Assembly (NCBI GenBank): GCA_963836355.1
Contig: CAWIJO010000002.1
Location: forward strand, 558,001 to 622,000
Length of the DNA: 64,000 bases
Source: Palsa-506 sp963836355
Lineage (GTDB): Bacteria; Actinomycetota; Actinomycetes; Streptosporangiales; Streptosporangiaceae
Direction: 5' to 3'
Below the pieces are notes generated by a model. It was given only the letters and a program-made list of their open reading frames with translations. It had not been told where the DNA came from and made no database searches. Positions 16,865 to 25,378 of this stretch are shown here, piece after piece. Both the position numbers and the translations under genes were made by a program. How positions within the stretch are numbered: the first letter of the stretch is position 1; every line of letters begins with the position of its first letter.

Positions 16865-18150
16865 CGGGAACCTCCCCGCGACCCGGCAGCTGTGGCCGTC
16901 CCGGCAGCGCCCGCGGACGGCGCCGGGAGATCAGCGAGCGAGGCTAGCGACGCGCGGTGCCGGTCCGGCGTGCCGAAGCCGATCGATGCGCTCTTCGCCC
17001 GCTTCAAGTACAGGTGCGCCGGGTGCTCCCAGGTGAAGCCGATGCCGCCGTGCAGCTGGACGCACTCCTGGCTGGCCTTGACCGCGATGTCGCTGCACGC
17101 CGCCTTGGCCAGCGCGACCGCGACTCGCGCGTCCGGGTCGCCGGCCGCCAGGCACGCGGCGGCGTACCTGGCCGCCGCCCGCGCCTGGGTCACGCCCACC
17201 CAAAGGTCGGCGAGCCGGTGCTTGAGCGCCTGGAACGAGCCGACCGGGCGGGCGAACTGCCGCCGCTCCTTGAGGTACCCGACCGTCATCTGCACGCACT
17301 GCCCGGCCAGGCCGAGCTGCTCGGACGCGAGCATCGCCGCGCCCGCGGTCAGCGCGGCCGCCACCGCGCGCTCGGCCCGCTGGCCGACCGCGATCTGCCG
17401 GGCCGCCGCGCTATCCAGCCTGAGGTCACACAGCTGCCTGGTCATGTCCAGAGAGACCACGGGGGTCCGGGTGACGCCGGGGTCGTCGGCCGACACGGCA
17501 TAAAGGCCGAACGGCACGCCGTCGGCCGGGACGAGCAGGACGTCGGCCGGGAGCGTGTCGATCAGCCCGCTGACCGTCCCGCTGAGCCGGTATGCATCCG
17601 CAGGGTCACCGTCCCGCGCCGCGCCGATCCGGACCGTGGCGGCATGCCCGTCCCCCGGCATTGTCGCGAACGGCAGGGCCAGCGCCGCGGTCGTGGTGCC
17701 GGCCGCGAGCCCGGCGAGTAGCTCGTCAGCGCCGGCCGCGATCGCTGCGGTGGTGGCAACGATCGCACTGCCAAGATATGGAACGGAGGCGACGGACCGC
17801 CCTATTTCCTCGGCGACGACGGCCGCCTCGCGGTATGTCGCGCCTGCCCCGCCGCTGGACTCGGCGATGAGCAGGCCGGCGCAGCCGAGGTCGGCCGCGA
17901 GGGTGCGCCAGAGCCCGGTGTCATAGGTCTCGCCGGTCTCCGTCCTGGCCAGCACGACGGCTGCGCTGGCCCGGTCGTCGAGCAGGTCCCGGACGGCTGC
18001 CCGCAGCTCGTCCTCGGTCTCGCCGTACTTCAGGTCAGGCAGCCCGGCGGCCCGCGGCGGCCCGCCCGGCTGCGGCGCCTCGGCTCGCTGGGCCGGGGCG
18101 GGCCCGGTCTGGGCGGGCCCGGTCTGGGTCACCGCGGCAGGTCCTTCCAT
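16861..18150 (-). CDS. Acyl-CoA dehydrogenase
   Basis: About 429 aa, FAD-dependent. After a Gly/Pro/Gln-rich N-terminal 40 residues come the helical acyl-CoA dehydrogenase N-domain, mid beta-domain and C-domain, with the late motif AAGDPDARVAVALAKAAC and the ECVQLHGGIGFTWEHP segment typical of the family. An alternative GTG at 18132 would overlap the upstream stop as GTGA, as other pairs here do. ATG 18150 also has AAGGA ahead, so the start is undecided. The linker contains a short tandem repeat (TQTGPAQTGP). It likely forms a heterotetramer with the next gene product, as paired actinobacterial FadE proteins do. Confidence 0.88.
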   Translation of the reverse strand: MEGPAAVTQTGPAQTGPAPAQRAEAPQPGGPPRAAGLPDLKYGETEDELRAAVRDLLDDRASAAVVLARTETGETYDTGLWRTLAADLGCAGLLIAESSGGAGATYREAAVVAEEIGRSVASVPYLGSAIVATTAAIAAGADELLAGLAAGTTTAALALPFATMPGDGHAATVRIGAARDGDPADAYRLSGTVSGLIDTLPADVLLVPADGVPFGLYAVSADDPGVTRTPVVSLDMTRQLCDLRLDSAAARQIAVGQRAERAVAAALTAGAAMLASEQLGLAGQCVQMTVGYLKERRQFARPVGSFQALKHRLADLWVGVTQARAAARYAAACLAAGDPDARVAVALAKAACSDIAVKASQECVQLHGGIGFTWEHPAHLYLKRAKSASIGFGTPDRHRASLASLADLPAPSAGAAGTATAAGSRGGSR

Positions 18151-19340
18151 GGCACGTCCTTGTCCTGCCGTAGTTCCGGCGGGAGGCGCAGGACCCGTTC
18201 GGCAATGATGTTGCGCAGGATCTCCGAGGTTCCGCCCTCGATGGAGTTCCCGCGGGCGCGCAGGTACCGGTAGCCGGGGTTGCGGCCGTAGAAGTTCGCT
18301 CCCTCCGGCCTGCGCATGGTCCAGTCGTCGTACCGCAGCCCGTCAGCCCCGGCCAGCTCGACCTCGAACTCCGAGATCTCCTGGTTGAGCCGGGCGAAGA
18401 CCAGCTTGGCGGCGGATCCCTCCGGGCCAGGATCGCCAGCGGCGAGCTGCTGGCGGAGCCGCTCGCCGGCCAGCCGGGCGACCTCGGCGTCGGCCCACAG
18501 CCGGAGCAGCCGGTCGTGCAGGCCCGGCGTGCGCAGCCCGGGCTGCTCGCGCCAGGTCCGCACGGCAGAGCCGATCATGCCGCCCTCCCGCGGTATCGCC
18601 GCGCCGCCGATCGCGACCCGCTCGTTCATCAGCGTCGCGGTGGACACCTGCCAGCCCGCGCCGATCTCCCCGATCCGGTCCGCGTCCGGGATCGGCACGT
18701 CGGATAGGAAGACCTCGTTGAACTCAGCCTCGCCGGTGATCTGCCGCAGCGGCCGGACCTCGACGCCCGGCGCGGTCATGCTGACGGCGAAGTAGGTCAT
18801 GCCCTGGTGCTTGGGCACGTCCGGGTCGGTACGGGTGACCAGCAGCCCCCAGCGGGCCAGGTGCGCAGAGGATGTCCAGACCTTCTGGCCGGTGACCGCC
18901 CAGTCGCCGCCGGGATCGGGAACCGCGCGGGTGGCGAGGCTGGCCAGGTCCGAGCCGGCGCCAGGCTCGCTGAACAGCTGGCACCAGATCTCCTCGCCGG
19001 TCCACAGCGGCCGCAGCCAGCGCTGCTGCTGCTCCGCCGTGCCGTACGCGAGGATCGTGGGGGCGGCCATGCCCAGGCCGATCCCGATCCGCTCCGGGTT
19101 GTTGCCCGGCGCGCCGGCCGCGGTGAACTCGGCGTCCACGGCCGGCTGCAGCGCCCGCGGCAGGTCCTGGCCGCCGAGCCCGGCCGGATAGTGCACCCAG
19201 GCCAGCCCGGCGTCAAACCTGGCCCGCAGGAAGTCGAGCCGCGCCATGGCGGCCGGGGCATGCGCGGCCAGGAAATCACGCACCTGGCCGCGCAGGTCCT
19301 CCGCGGTAACCCGGCCGCCGTCTGGCGAGCCGGTCAGCAC
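18129..19340 (-). CDS. Acyl-CoA dehydrogenase
   Basis: A 403-aa protein with GTG start at 19340 overlapping the end of the SDR gene. It shows the N-domain WVHYPAGLGGQDLPRALQ, the flavin-binding CQLFSEPGAGSDLASLATRA and WAVTGQKVWTSSAH motifs, and the C-terminal YRYLRARGNSIEGGTSEILRN-type signature in which Gly-Gly-Thr-Ser-Glu contacts FAD/ETF. It sits between another dehydrogenase and an SDR in a minus-strand operon, fitting alpha,beta-desaturation of an acyl-CoA in beta-oxidation or sterol side-chain breakdown. The chain or ring substrate is not visible. Confidence 0.9.
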   Translation of the reverse strand: MLTGSPDGGRVTAEDLRGQVRDFLAAHAPAAMARLDFLRARFDAGLAWVHYPAGLGGQDLPRALQPAVDAEFTAAGAPGNNPERIGIGLGMAAPTILAYGTAEQQQRWLRPLWTGEEIWCQLFSEPGAGSDLASLATRAVPDPGGDWAVTGQKVWTSSAHLARWGLLVTRTDPDVPKHQGMTYFAVSMTAPGVEVRPLRQITGEAEFNEVFLSDVPIPDADRIGEIGAGWQVSTATLMNERVAIGGAAIPREGGMIGSAVRTWREQPGLRTPGLHDRLLRLWADAEVARLAGERLRQQLAAGDPGPEGSAAKLVFARLNQEISEFEVELAGADGLRYDDWTMRRPEGANFYGRNPGYRYLRARGNSIEGGTSEILRNIIAERVLRLPPELRQDKDVPWKDLPR

Positions 19341-20095
19341 AACGGGCCGCCGGCTACGTAGAGCACCTGGCCGGAGACGTAGCCGGCTCCCTCGCTGACC
19401 AGGTACGACACGGCATGCGCCACGTCCTCCGGCTGGCCTACCCTGGCTACCGGGATCTGCGCGGCCGCGGCCTTCTGGAAGTCATCGAAATCCATGTGTA
19501 TTCGGGCTGCGGTGGCTGCGGTCATGTCGGTGGCGATGAACCCGGGCGCTATCGAGTTGGCGGTGATGCCGAACTTGCCGAGTTCCTTGGCCAGCGTCTT
19601 GGTATAGCCCTGCATGCCCGACTTGGCCGCGGAGTAGTTGGCCTGGCCGCGGTTGCCAAGTGCGGAGCTGGACGACAGGTTGACGATCCGGCCGTAGCCC
19701 GCGTCGACCATGTGCTTCTGGCATGCCTTCGTCATCAGGAACGCGCCCTTCAGGTGCACGTCAAGTACCAGGTCCCAGTCGTCCTCGGACATCTTAAAGA
19801 GCAGGTTGTCGCGCAGGATGCCCGCGTTGTTGATGAGCACGGTGGGCGGCCCGAGCTCGGCGGCGACCTTCTCGACGCCGGCCGTTACCTGATCCGACCG
19901 GCTCACGTCGGCGCCGACCGCGGCCGCCCGGCCGCCGGCCGAATTGATCGCGTCGACCACGCTGGCGCAGTCGCCTTCCGTCAAGTCGAGCACGCCGACG
20001 GCCATCCCGTCGGCGGCAAGGCGCTGCGAGATGGCCGCGCCGATGCCGCGCGCGCCTCCGGTGACTATTGCGACCCGCTGTGCGTCGTCTGGCAT
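19334..20095 (-). CDS. SDR-family oxidoreductase, FabG-like
   Basis: A 253-aa 3-oxoacyl reductase/hydroxyacyl dehydrogenase-type SDR. Rossmann motif IVTGGARGIGAAI, NNAG in VLINNAGILRD, catalytic Ser in VNLSSSSALG with YSAAKSG, and C-terminal YVSGQVLYVAGG. The start at 20095 has AGGAGG 6 nt upstream; a Met at 20122 would add nine residues without a ribosome site. It overlaps the downstream dehydrogenase start by 7 bases. In this operon it plausibly oxidises the 3-hydroxyacyl-CoA produced after desaturation and hydration. Confidence 0.9.
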   Translation of the reverse strand: MPDDAQRVAIVTGGARGIGAAISQRLAADGMAVGVLDLTEGDCASVVDAINSAGGRAAAVGADVSRSDQVTAGVEKVAAELGPPTVLINNAGILRDNLLFKMSEDDWDLVLDVHLKGAFLMTKACQKHMVDAGYGRIVNLSSSSALGNRGQANYSAAKSGMQGYTKTLAKELGKFGITANSIAPGFIATDMTAATAARIHMDFDDFQKAAAAQIPVARVGQPEDVAHAVSYLVSEGAGYVSGQVLYVAGGPLC

Positions 20096-20186
20096 GTGTT
20101 CCTCCTGCTGGCTGGTTACCACTGTGGTCTGCGGCCGCGCGACTGCGGCCGCATGCCCGGGCGGATGTGCCCGGGCGGTCCGGCTA

Positions 20187-20204
20187 GCTGGGTATGTACC
20201 CAGC
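20187..20204 (-). terminator. Hairpin after acyl-CoA dehydrogenase gene
   Basis: An 8-bp perfect stem (20187-20194 with 20197-20204) flanked by two copies of GTCCGGCTAGCTG lies just past the stop at 20213. It may terminate or punctuate transcription before the FabG-like gene. Confidence 0.4.
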
Positions 20205-20212
20205 CGGTCCGG

Positions 20213-21433
20213 CTAGCTGTGCGACTTGAGCTCGCGCCAGGCGAGCGAGCGCTTGTGCACCTCGTCCGGCCCGTCGGCGAACCTGAGCGAGCGTGCGCTG
20301 GCCCACATGTTGGCGAGCGGGAAATCCTGGCTGACGCCGGCCGCTCCGTGCGCCTGGATCGCCTTGTCGATCACCCATTCGGACATCGCCGGCGTGACGA
20401 TCTTGATGGCCTGGATCTCGCGGTGCGCGCCCTTGTTGCCGACCGTGTCCATCAGCCAGGCGGTCTTCAGCACCAGCAGCCTGGCCTGCTCGATCCGGAC
20501 CCGTGCCTCGGCGATCCAGCCCTGGATGACGCCCTGCTGAGCCAGCGGCTTGCCGAAGGCGGTCCGGTCATTGACCCGCCGGCACATCAGCCCCAGCGCC
20601 CGCTCGGCCGCGCCGATCTGGCGCATGCAGTGATGAATCCGGCCGGGGCCAAGCCGGGCCTGGGCGATCGCGAAGCCGTCACCGCGCTCGGCGATCAGGT
20701 TGGCGGCAGGCACCCGGACGTCCTTGAACTCCACCTCGGCGTGCCCGCCGTGCGTTCCGTCGGTGTAGCCGAAGACCCGCATGCCGCGCTTGACGGTCAC
20801 GCCCGGCGTCTCGGTGGGCACCAGGATCATGGATTGCTGCCGGTGCCGGTCGCCGTCCGGGTCGGTCTTGCCCATCACGATGAGGATCTCGCAGCGGGGA
20901 TCCATCGCGCCGGACGCCCACCACTTGCGGCCGTTGATTACGTATTCCCCGCCGCGCCGCTCGATCCTGGTGGCGATGTTGCTCGCGTCAGAGGAGGCGA
21001 CCTCCGGCTCGGTCATGCAGAACGCCGACCTGATCGCGCCGTCAAGCAGCGGCTTCAGCCAGCGGTCCTGCTGCTCCGGGGTGCCGAACTCGGCGAGCAC
21101 TTCCATGTTGCCGGTGTCCGGGGCGGCGCAGTTCATTGCCTCCGGCGCGAGCGCCGGGCTGTGGCCGGTGATCTCCGCCAGCGGCGCGTACTGCAGGTTA
21201 GTCAGCCCGCCGCCGCCCGGGTGCCTCGGCAGGAACAGGTTCCACAGGCCGCGGCTGCGCGCCTCGGACTTCAGCTCGTCGATCACCGGCGGCCGCTGCC
21301 AGGCCCGGGCGGCCGCCGTTGCCTCAGCCACCTGATCGGCGAAGACCTTTTCTGCCGGGTAGATATGCGAGTCCATGAAGCTGAGCAGCTGGTCCCTGAG
21401 CTCCTCAGTGCGTGCGTCGTATGCGAAATCCAT
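20213..21433 (-). CDS. Acyl-CoA dehydrogenase
   Basis: A 406-aa FAD enzyme of the long acyl-CoA dehydrogenase type. It shows CMTEPEVASSDASNIATRI, YVINGRKWWASGAMDPRC and the C-terminal IQAHGAAGVSQDFPLA, which resembles the ACAD10/11-like subgroup rather than the two dehydrogenases downstream. The start is ATG 21433 at a canonical DFAYDARTEELRDQL terminus. It leads the minus-strand acyl-CoA gene set, separated from the FabG-like gene by a hairpin. Confidence 0.9.
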   Translation of the reverse strand: MDFAYDARTEELRDQLLSFMDSHIYPAEKVFADQVAEATAAARAWQRPPVIDELKSEARSRGLWNLFLPRHPGGGGLTNLQYAPLAEITGHSPALAPEAMNCAAPDTGNMEVLAEFGTPEQQDRWLKPLLDGAIRSAFCMTEPEVASSDASNIATRIERRGGEYVINGRKWWASGAMDPRCEILIVMGKTDPDGDRHRQQSMILVPTETPGVTVKRGMRVFGYTDGTHGGHAEVEFKDVRVPAANLIAERGDGFAIAQARLGPGRIHHCMRQIGAAERALGLMCRRVNDRTAFGKPLAQQGVIQGWIAEARVRIEQARLLVLKTAWLMDTVGNKGAHREIQAIKIVTPAMSEWVIDKAIQAHGAAGVSQDFPLANMWASARSLRFADGPDEVHKRSLAWRELKSHS

Positions 21434-21524
21434 GCCGCCTCCCGACGAGTCATGCCCAGACTATCTACCGGCCAGTACGAAGAACGAAGTTGCCCGTACC
21501 GCTGTGCTCAGTAGCGTGTCCGGT

Positions 21525-22040
21525 GTGAGCACCGTCGATGAGATCGCCGAGCGGTACGTCGACCAGGCCGCCGCGCTCGACCCGGTCTCGGCCACCGAAG
21601 TCGGGCTGGTCGGCTACGACGACCAGATGACCGACCTGTACCCCCGAGGGCTTCGCCGCCCGGGCCGGGCTCGACCGGGCCACGATCGCGGCACTGGGAC
21701 AGGCCCCGGCTGCCGGCGAACGCGAGCGGGTGGCCAGGGCGGCGATGCTGGAGCGCCTCGGCCTGGCGGTCGAGCAGTACGACGCCGGTGATGTCACCAG
21801 CCAGCTGAATGTCATAGCCAGCTGGGTACAAGGCGTGCGCCAGGTCGCGGCGTGCGCGCGGCAGTGCGCCGGGTGGGCAGCGCCGGGCAGGGACTTCTAC
21901 GGCGGGCCGGCCCGGTCGCATCGCCGCGGCCGGGCCGCTGTGGCGCAGCTTGACCGGGCCGCCGAGGCAGCCAGCGCCGCCTCCGCCGAATTCGGCCGCT
22001 TCCTGGAAACCGAGCGGATCGTGCCGGACCCCGGGGATCG
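21525..22040 (+). pseudogene. DUF885-type gene remnant, frameshifted and truncated
   Basis: A GTG at 21525 starts VSTVDEIAERYVDQAAALDPVS, the usual N-terminus of actinobacterial DUF885 proteins. In the C-run at 21641-21645 the frame shifts; one C fewer restores EGFAARAGLDRATIAAL and continues through MLERLGLAVEQYDAGD and LNVIAS. After about 21860 only pieces of the middle region remain (AEAASAASAEFGRFLETER). The large C-terminal half is missing and the convergent ABC permease gene begins at 22045. Full-length relatives are over 500 aa. Confidence 0.7.
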
Positions 22041-22044
22041 GACC

Positions 22045-22905
22045 TTACCTCAGCAGCAGGCCGCTGATCCGGCGGCCGGCCAGGTAGAGGCCGGCCAGGC
22101 CCATGATCGCCAGGTACCCGGCGGACCAGAGCAGGGCGGGCCCGACCACGCCCAGGGTGAGCCCGCGGAGCAGCACCACCCCCTGGTACAGCGGCGTGCA
22201 CTCGACGAAAAGCTGGATCGCCCGGGGATAGACGCTCAGTGGGTAGAACGTCGTGGAGAACAAGAACATCGGCAGCGTCGCCAGGGTCACGAACTCGAAA
22301 TGCTGCCAGCTGCGCATGTAGGTGGTCGCGGCCATCCCGGTCGCTGCGAACGCGAAGCCGATGAGCAGCGCGGTCGGCAGTGCTAGCACCGCCCACCAGG
22401 AGTGCACCAGCCGCAGCGCCAGCATGACGATCATGAACGCGGTGCCGTACAGCCCGCCGCGCAGCAGCGCCCAGCTGATCTCGCCGAGCGCGATGTCTCC
22501 CGAGCGCATCGGGGTGGCCAGCGCGGCGTCGTAGAACTTGTTGTATTTCAGCCGGAAGAAGACGTTGAAGGTCGAGTCGAATACCGCGCCGTTCATCGAC
22601 GAGGTCGCGAGCAGCGCGGGCGCGACGAAGCTGGCGAAGGCGATCGGGTGGCCGGCCGGGCCGGGCACCTGGCCGACGAGCTTGCCGAGCCCGACGCCGA
22701 TCGCCAGCAGGTAGAACAGCGGCTCGAAGAATCCGGAAACCAGGATCAGCCAGGTGTGCCGGTAAACCCGGGCATGGCGCTCGACCAGGTGCCGGCTGCC
22801 CCGGCCGCCGAGGGACCCGCGCGGCAGCCAGGCCGTCGGCAGCACCCGCAGCGGCAGGTCCCGGGCGCCGGGCAGCCTGGCGCCGGACATCCGGGCGCTA
22901 GACAT
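22045..22905 (-). CDS. ABC-2 type transporter permease
   Basis: A 286-aa permease with six hydrophobic segments and the ABC-2 signature region (FFEPLFYLLAIGVGLG; FNVFFRLKYNKFYDAALATPM; FLFSTTFYPLSVYP). It has a basic cytoplasmic N-terminus of about 45 residues. The start overlaps the stop of the upstream permease by 8 bases. It forms an exporter with the adjoining permease and ATPase. The DrrA/DrrB-like composition suggests efflux of a lipid or hydrophobic compound, but the cargo is unknown. Confidence 0.88.
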   Translation of the reverse strand: MSSARMSGARLPGARDLPLRVLPTAWLPRGSLGGRGSRHLVERHARVYRHTWLILVSGFFEPLFYLLAIGVGLGKLVGQVPGPAGHPIAFASFVAPALLATSSMNGAVFDSTFNVFFRLKYNKFYDAALATPMRSGDIALGEISWALLRGGLYGTAFMIVMLALRLVHSWWAVLALPTALLIGFAFAATGMAATTYMRSWQHFEFVTLATLPMFLFSTTFYPLSVYPRAIQLFVECTPLYQGVVLLRGLTLGVVGPALLWSAGYLAIMGLAGLYLAGRRISGLLLR

Positions 22906-23734
22906 ACAGTCGCCGCCGGTAGGTCCGGTGGCCGGCGACGATCCCGGCGCCGGCCAGCACCGCCAGGTACCCCACGTGCAGCAGCGTCCCGCCGGGAGTG
23001 GCCGTGCCCAGGCTCAGCGACCGGCACAGCGTGACGCCGTGCCATAGTGGCGTCAGCTCCGCGATCGGCTGCGCCCAGCCGGGCAGCTGGGAGACCGGGA
23101 AGAACGTGCCGGAGAACAGGAACAGCGGGATCAGCCCGAACCTGAAGATCAGCGCGAACGAGGTGTCCTTCAGCACCGTGATCGCCCAGGCCTCGATCGG
23201 GATGGCGAACGCCAGCCCGGTGAGCACGGCGACTGGCAGCGCGGCGAGCACCCAGGCCGACTTGACCGCCCCGAAGGCGGTCATCACGGCGATGAACAGC
23301 GTGCAGTTCATCGCCAGCCGCAGCGTCGTGAACAGCAGGTGCCCGTGGAACAGATCCGATGGCCGCAACGGCGTTGACACGGCCGCGTAATAGGTGCGCC
23401 GCCATTTCACCGAGCCGAGCACCGGGTAGGTGGACTCGCCGATCCCGGTCTCCATCGCCGCCGCGGCGAGCAGCCCCGGCGCGAGGAAGGCGATGTAGCT
23501 GATCCCGCCGAGCTTGCCGGATCCGTGCTTGTTCACCAGCGTGCCGAGGCCGATGCCGATCGCGCTCATGAACAGCAGCGGGTTTAGCACGCTGGAGTAA
23601 ATCGAGCCACGCCAGGTCCGGCGGTAGTTCGTCATCCAGTGCCGGAACTCCCGCACGGCGAACGACCACCGCGAGGCATGCACGCCAGCGGCGGCGGCCG
23701 GCGCGTCCTGGGCGGCAGCTGCGCGGGCGGCCAC
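22898..23734 (-). CDS. ABC-2 type transporter permease
   Basis: A 278-aa paralogue of the next permease, with the same plan: WMTNYRRTWRGSIYSSVLNPLLF, then YPVLGSVKWRRTYYAAVSTPL, and FLFSGTFFPVSQLP. GTG 23734 shares one base with the ATPase stop, so translation is coupled. The two non-identical permeases would make a heterodimeric channel. Confidence 0.88.
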   Translation of the reverse strand: MAARAAAAQDAPAAAAGVHASRWSFAVREFRHWMTNYRRTWRGSIYSSVLNPLLFMSAIGIGLGTLVNKHGSGKLGGISYIAFLAPGLLAAAAMETGIGESTYPVLGSVKWRRTYYAAVSTPLRPSDLFHGHLLFTTLRLAMNCTLFIAVMTAFGAVKSAWVLAALPVAVLTGLAFAIPIEAWAITVLKDTSFALIFRFGLIPLFLFSGTFFPVSQLPGWAQPIAELTPLWHGVTLCRSLSLGTATPGGTLLHVGYLAVLAGAGIVAGHRTYRRRLYV

Positions 23735-24669
23735 TAGTCCTCTAGCCGGCGGCCGGTGAGCCGCAGGAATACGTCTTCCAGCGTACTGCGGCGAACAAGC
23801 GAGGTCAGCGGCTCAAGGCCGAGGTTGCGGACGGCAGTAAGCGCGATGTCCCCGTTAGGTATGTAAAGCAGTATCCGGTCCGCCAGCACTTCACTGCGCT
23901 CAGCTCGTACATCAGCCAGCTTCTCGGCCGCCTGCTCGTGCTCGCCCGGATCGAAGCGCAGCTCGAGTACTTCGGCAGTCGAGTACCGCTTGATCAGCTC
24001 GCGCGGCGAGCCGCTGGCCGCGATCTTGCCGCCGTCCATCACCACCAGCCGGTCGCATAGCTGCTCGGCCTCGTCCATGTAGTGCGTGGTCAGGACCAGC
24101 GTCACGCCACGTTGCTTGAGCCGGAACAGCCGATCCCAGACCACGTGCCTGGCCTGCGGGTCCAGGCCGGTGGTGGGCTCGTCGAGCAGCAGGATCTCCG
24201 GGTCGTTGATGAGCGAGCGGGCGATCGTGAGCCGCCGCTTCAGCCCGCCAGATAGCGGCTCGACCTCGTCGTCCCCGCGGTCGGTCAGCTGCACGAAGTC
24301 CAGCAGCCGCTCGGTGCGCTCGCTGATCACGTCCCTGGACAGCCCGAAGTACCGCCCGTAGATCAGCAGGTTCTCCCGCACGGTCAGCTCGACGTCGAGC
24401 GTGTCCTCCTGCGGCACCACGCCAAGCCGGGCCCGGATCCGCGGGCCGTCGGCGACCGGATCCAGCCCGAGGATGGTCAGCTCTCCCCCGGTCGGCGGCG
24501 AGACACAGCCGATCATCCGCATCGTGGATGACTTGCCAGCGCCGTTCGGCCCCAAGAAGCCGAACGCCTCGCCGCGGCGCAGGTCAAAATCGATCCCGTC
24601 GACCGCGGTGAACTCCCCGAACTTCTTCGTCAGGCCTCGGGCGCGAATGAGATCTCCGGGACCGGGCAC
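23734..24669 (-). CDS. ABC-2 exporter ATP-binding protein, DrrA/CcmA type
   Basis: About 311 aa. Walker A GPNGAGKSS, Q-loop VVPQEDTLD, signature PLSGGLKRRLTIA, Walker B ILLLDEPTTGLD and H-loop LTTHYMDEAEQL, followed by the DrrA-like C-terminal domain ending SLVRRSTLEDVFLRLTGRRLED. The frame is open up to 24843, but homology begins at LIRARGLTKKFGEF. GTG 24669 is therefore chosen, with a weak ribosome site. First gene of the exporter operon, divergent from gtrA. Confidence 0.88.
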   Translation of the reverse strand: MPGPGDLIRARGLTKKFGEFTAVDGIDFDLRRGEAFGFLGPNGAGKSSTMRMIGCVSPPTGGELTILGLDPVADGPRIRARLGVVPQEDTLDVELTVRENLLIYGRYFGLSRDVISERTERLLDFVQLTDRGDDEVEPLSGGLKRRLTIARSLINDPEILLLDEPTTGLDPQARHVVWDRLFRLKQRGVTLVLTTHYMDEAEQLCDRLVVMDGGKIAASGSPRELIKRYSTAEVLELRFDPGEHEQAAEKLADVRAERSEVLADRILLYIPNGDIALTAVRNLGLEPLTSLVRRSTLEDVFLRLTGRRLED

Positions 24670-24832
24670 ACCTGCGACGCTACCCGGCAGCTCTGACAAC
24701 TCCGAATGGGTTTTCTGTTCGCGGCATGGCGCGCCGCTGGATACCGCACCGTTCGGGGCGGGCCACACGGTAGCCTCGCTTTCATTGCCACCGGCAGCAC
24801 GCGGCAGGAACCGGGACAAGGAAGGCGGCCAG

Positions 24833-25318
24833 GTGAGCTTCACTCGCGAGCTCTACGAGCGGTTCCGGCACCTCATTCACGAGCTCGCGAAGTTCGGGGT
24901 GGTCGGCGGGATCGCCTTCGTCATCACGTATGGCGGCACCAACCTGCTGCACGTGCAGGCTCAGCTCGGCCCGCTTACCTCCAACACGGTGGCGACCATC
25001 GTCGCCACGGCGTTCGCGTTCGCCGGCAACCGGTGGTGGACGTTCCGGCATCGGGAGCGGACCGGGATGCCGCGCGAGACCGCCATGTTCTTCGTGATGA
25101 ACGGGGTTGGCCTGGCGATCCAGCTGGCCTGCATCGCCTTCACCTACTACGCACTGGGCCTCACCGACCATCTGAGCTACAACATCACGCTGATCATCGG
25201 GATCGGGCTCGGCACCCTGTTCAGGTTCTGGTCGTACCGCAAGTGGGTGTGGGCCGCCTCGGCCGCCACCGGGCCGCCGCCGCGCGTGCTGGTGAAAGGC
25301 CCGGCCGGGCCGAAGTAA
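24833..25318 (+). CDS. GtrA-family membrane protein
   Basis: A 161-aa protein with four predicted membrane helices. It has the GtrA hallmarks KFGVVGGIAFVITYGGTNLL, AFAFAGNRWWTFRHRER between helices 2 and 3, and FRFWSYRKWVW at the end. GTG 24833 has AAGGAAGG upstream. GtrA proteins are thought to flip polyprenyl-linked sugars for cell-wall or surface glycan synthesis; nothing adjacent identifies the sugar. It ends convergent with the transglycosylase gene. Confidence 0.9.
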   Translation: MSFTRELYERFRHLIHELAKFGVVGGIAFVITYGGTNLLHVQAQLGPLTSNTVATIVATAFAFAGNRWWTFRHRERTGMPRETAMFFVMNGVGLAIQLACIAFTYYALGLTDHLSYNITLIIGIGLGTLFRFWSYRKWVWAASAATGPPPRVLVKGPAGPK

Positions 25319-25330
25319 GCCGGCCAGCAG

Positions 25331-25378
25331 GGCCGCGGGGCTTTGCGGCCGCTCCGCCGGTCAGCGGATTTCCGGCGG
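25331..25378. terminator. Candidate convergent terminator hairpins
   Basis: Two short stems (25331-25336 with 25345-25350; 25354-25360 with 25372-25378) fill the 60-bp gap between convergent gtrA and the transglycosylase gene. Confidence 0.35.

Noticed and set aside
16082..21433. Specialised metabolite gene cluster
   Set aside because: Only acyl-CoA dehydrogenases and SDRs; no polyketide synthase, peptide synthetase or tailoring set.
19415..21514. 699-codon plus-strand frame
   Set aside because: Runs antisense through an SDR and an acyl-CoA dehydrogenase gene; composition is His/Arg/Gly-rich shadow.
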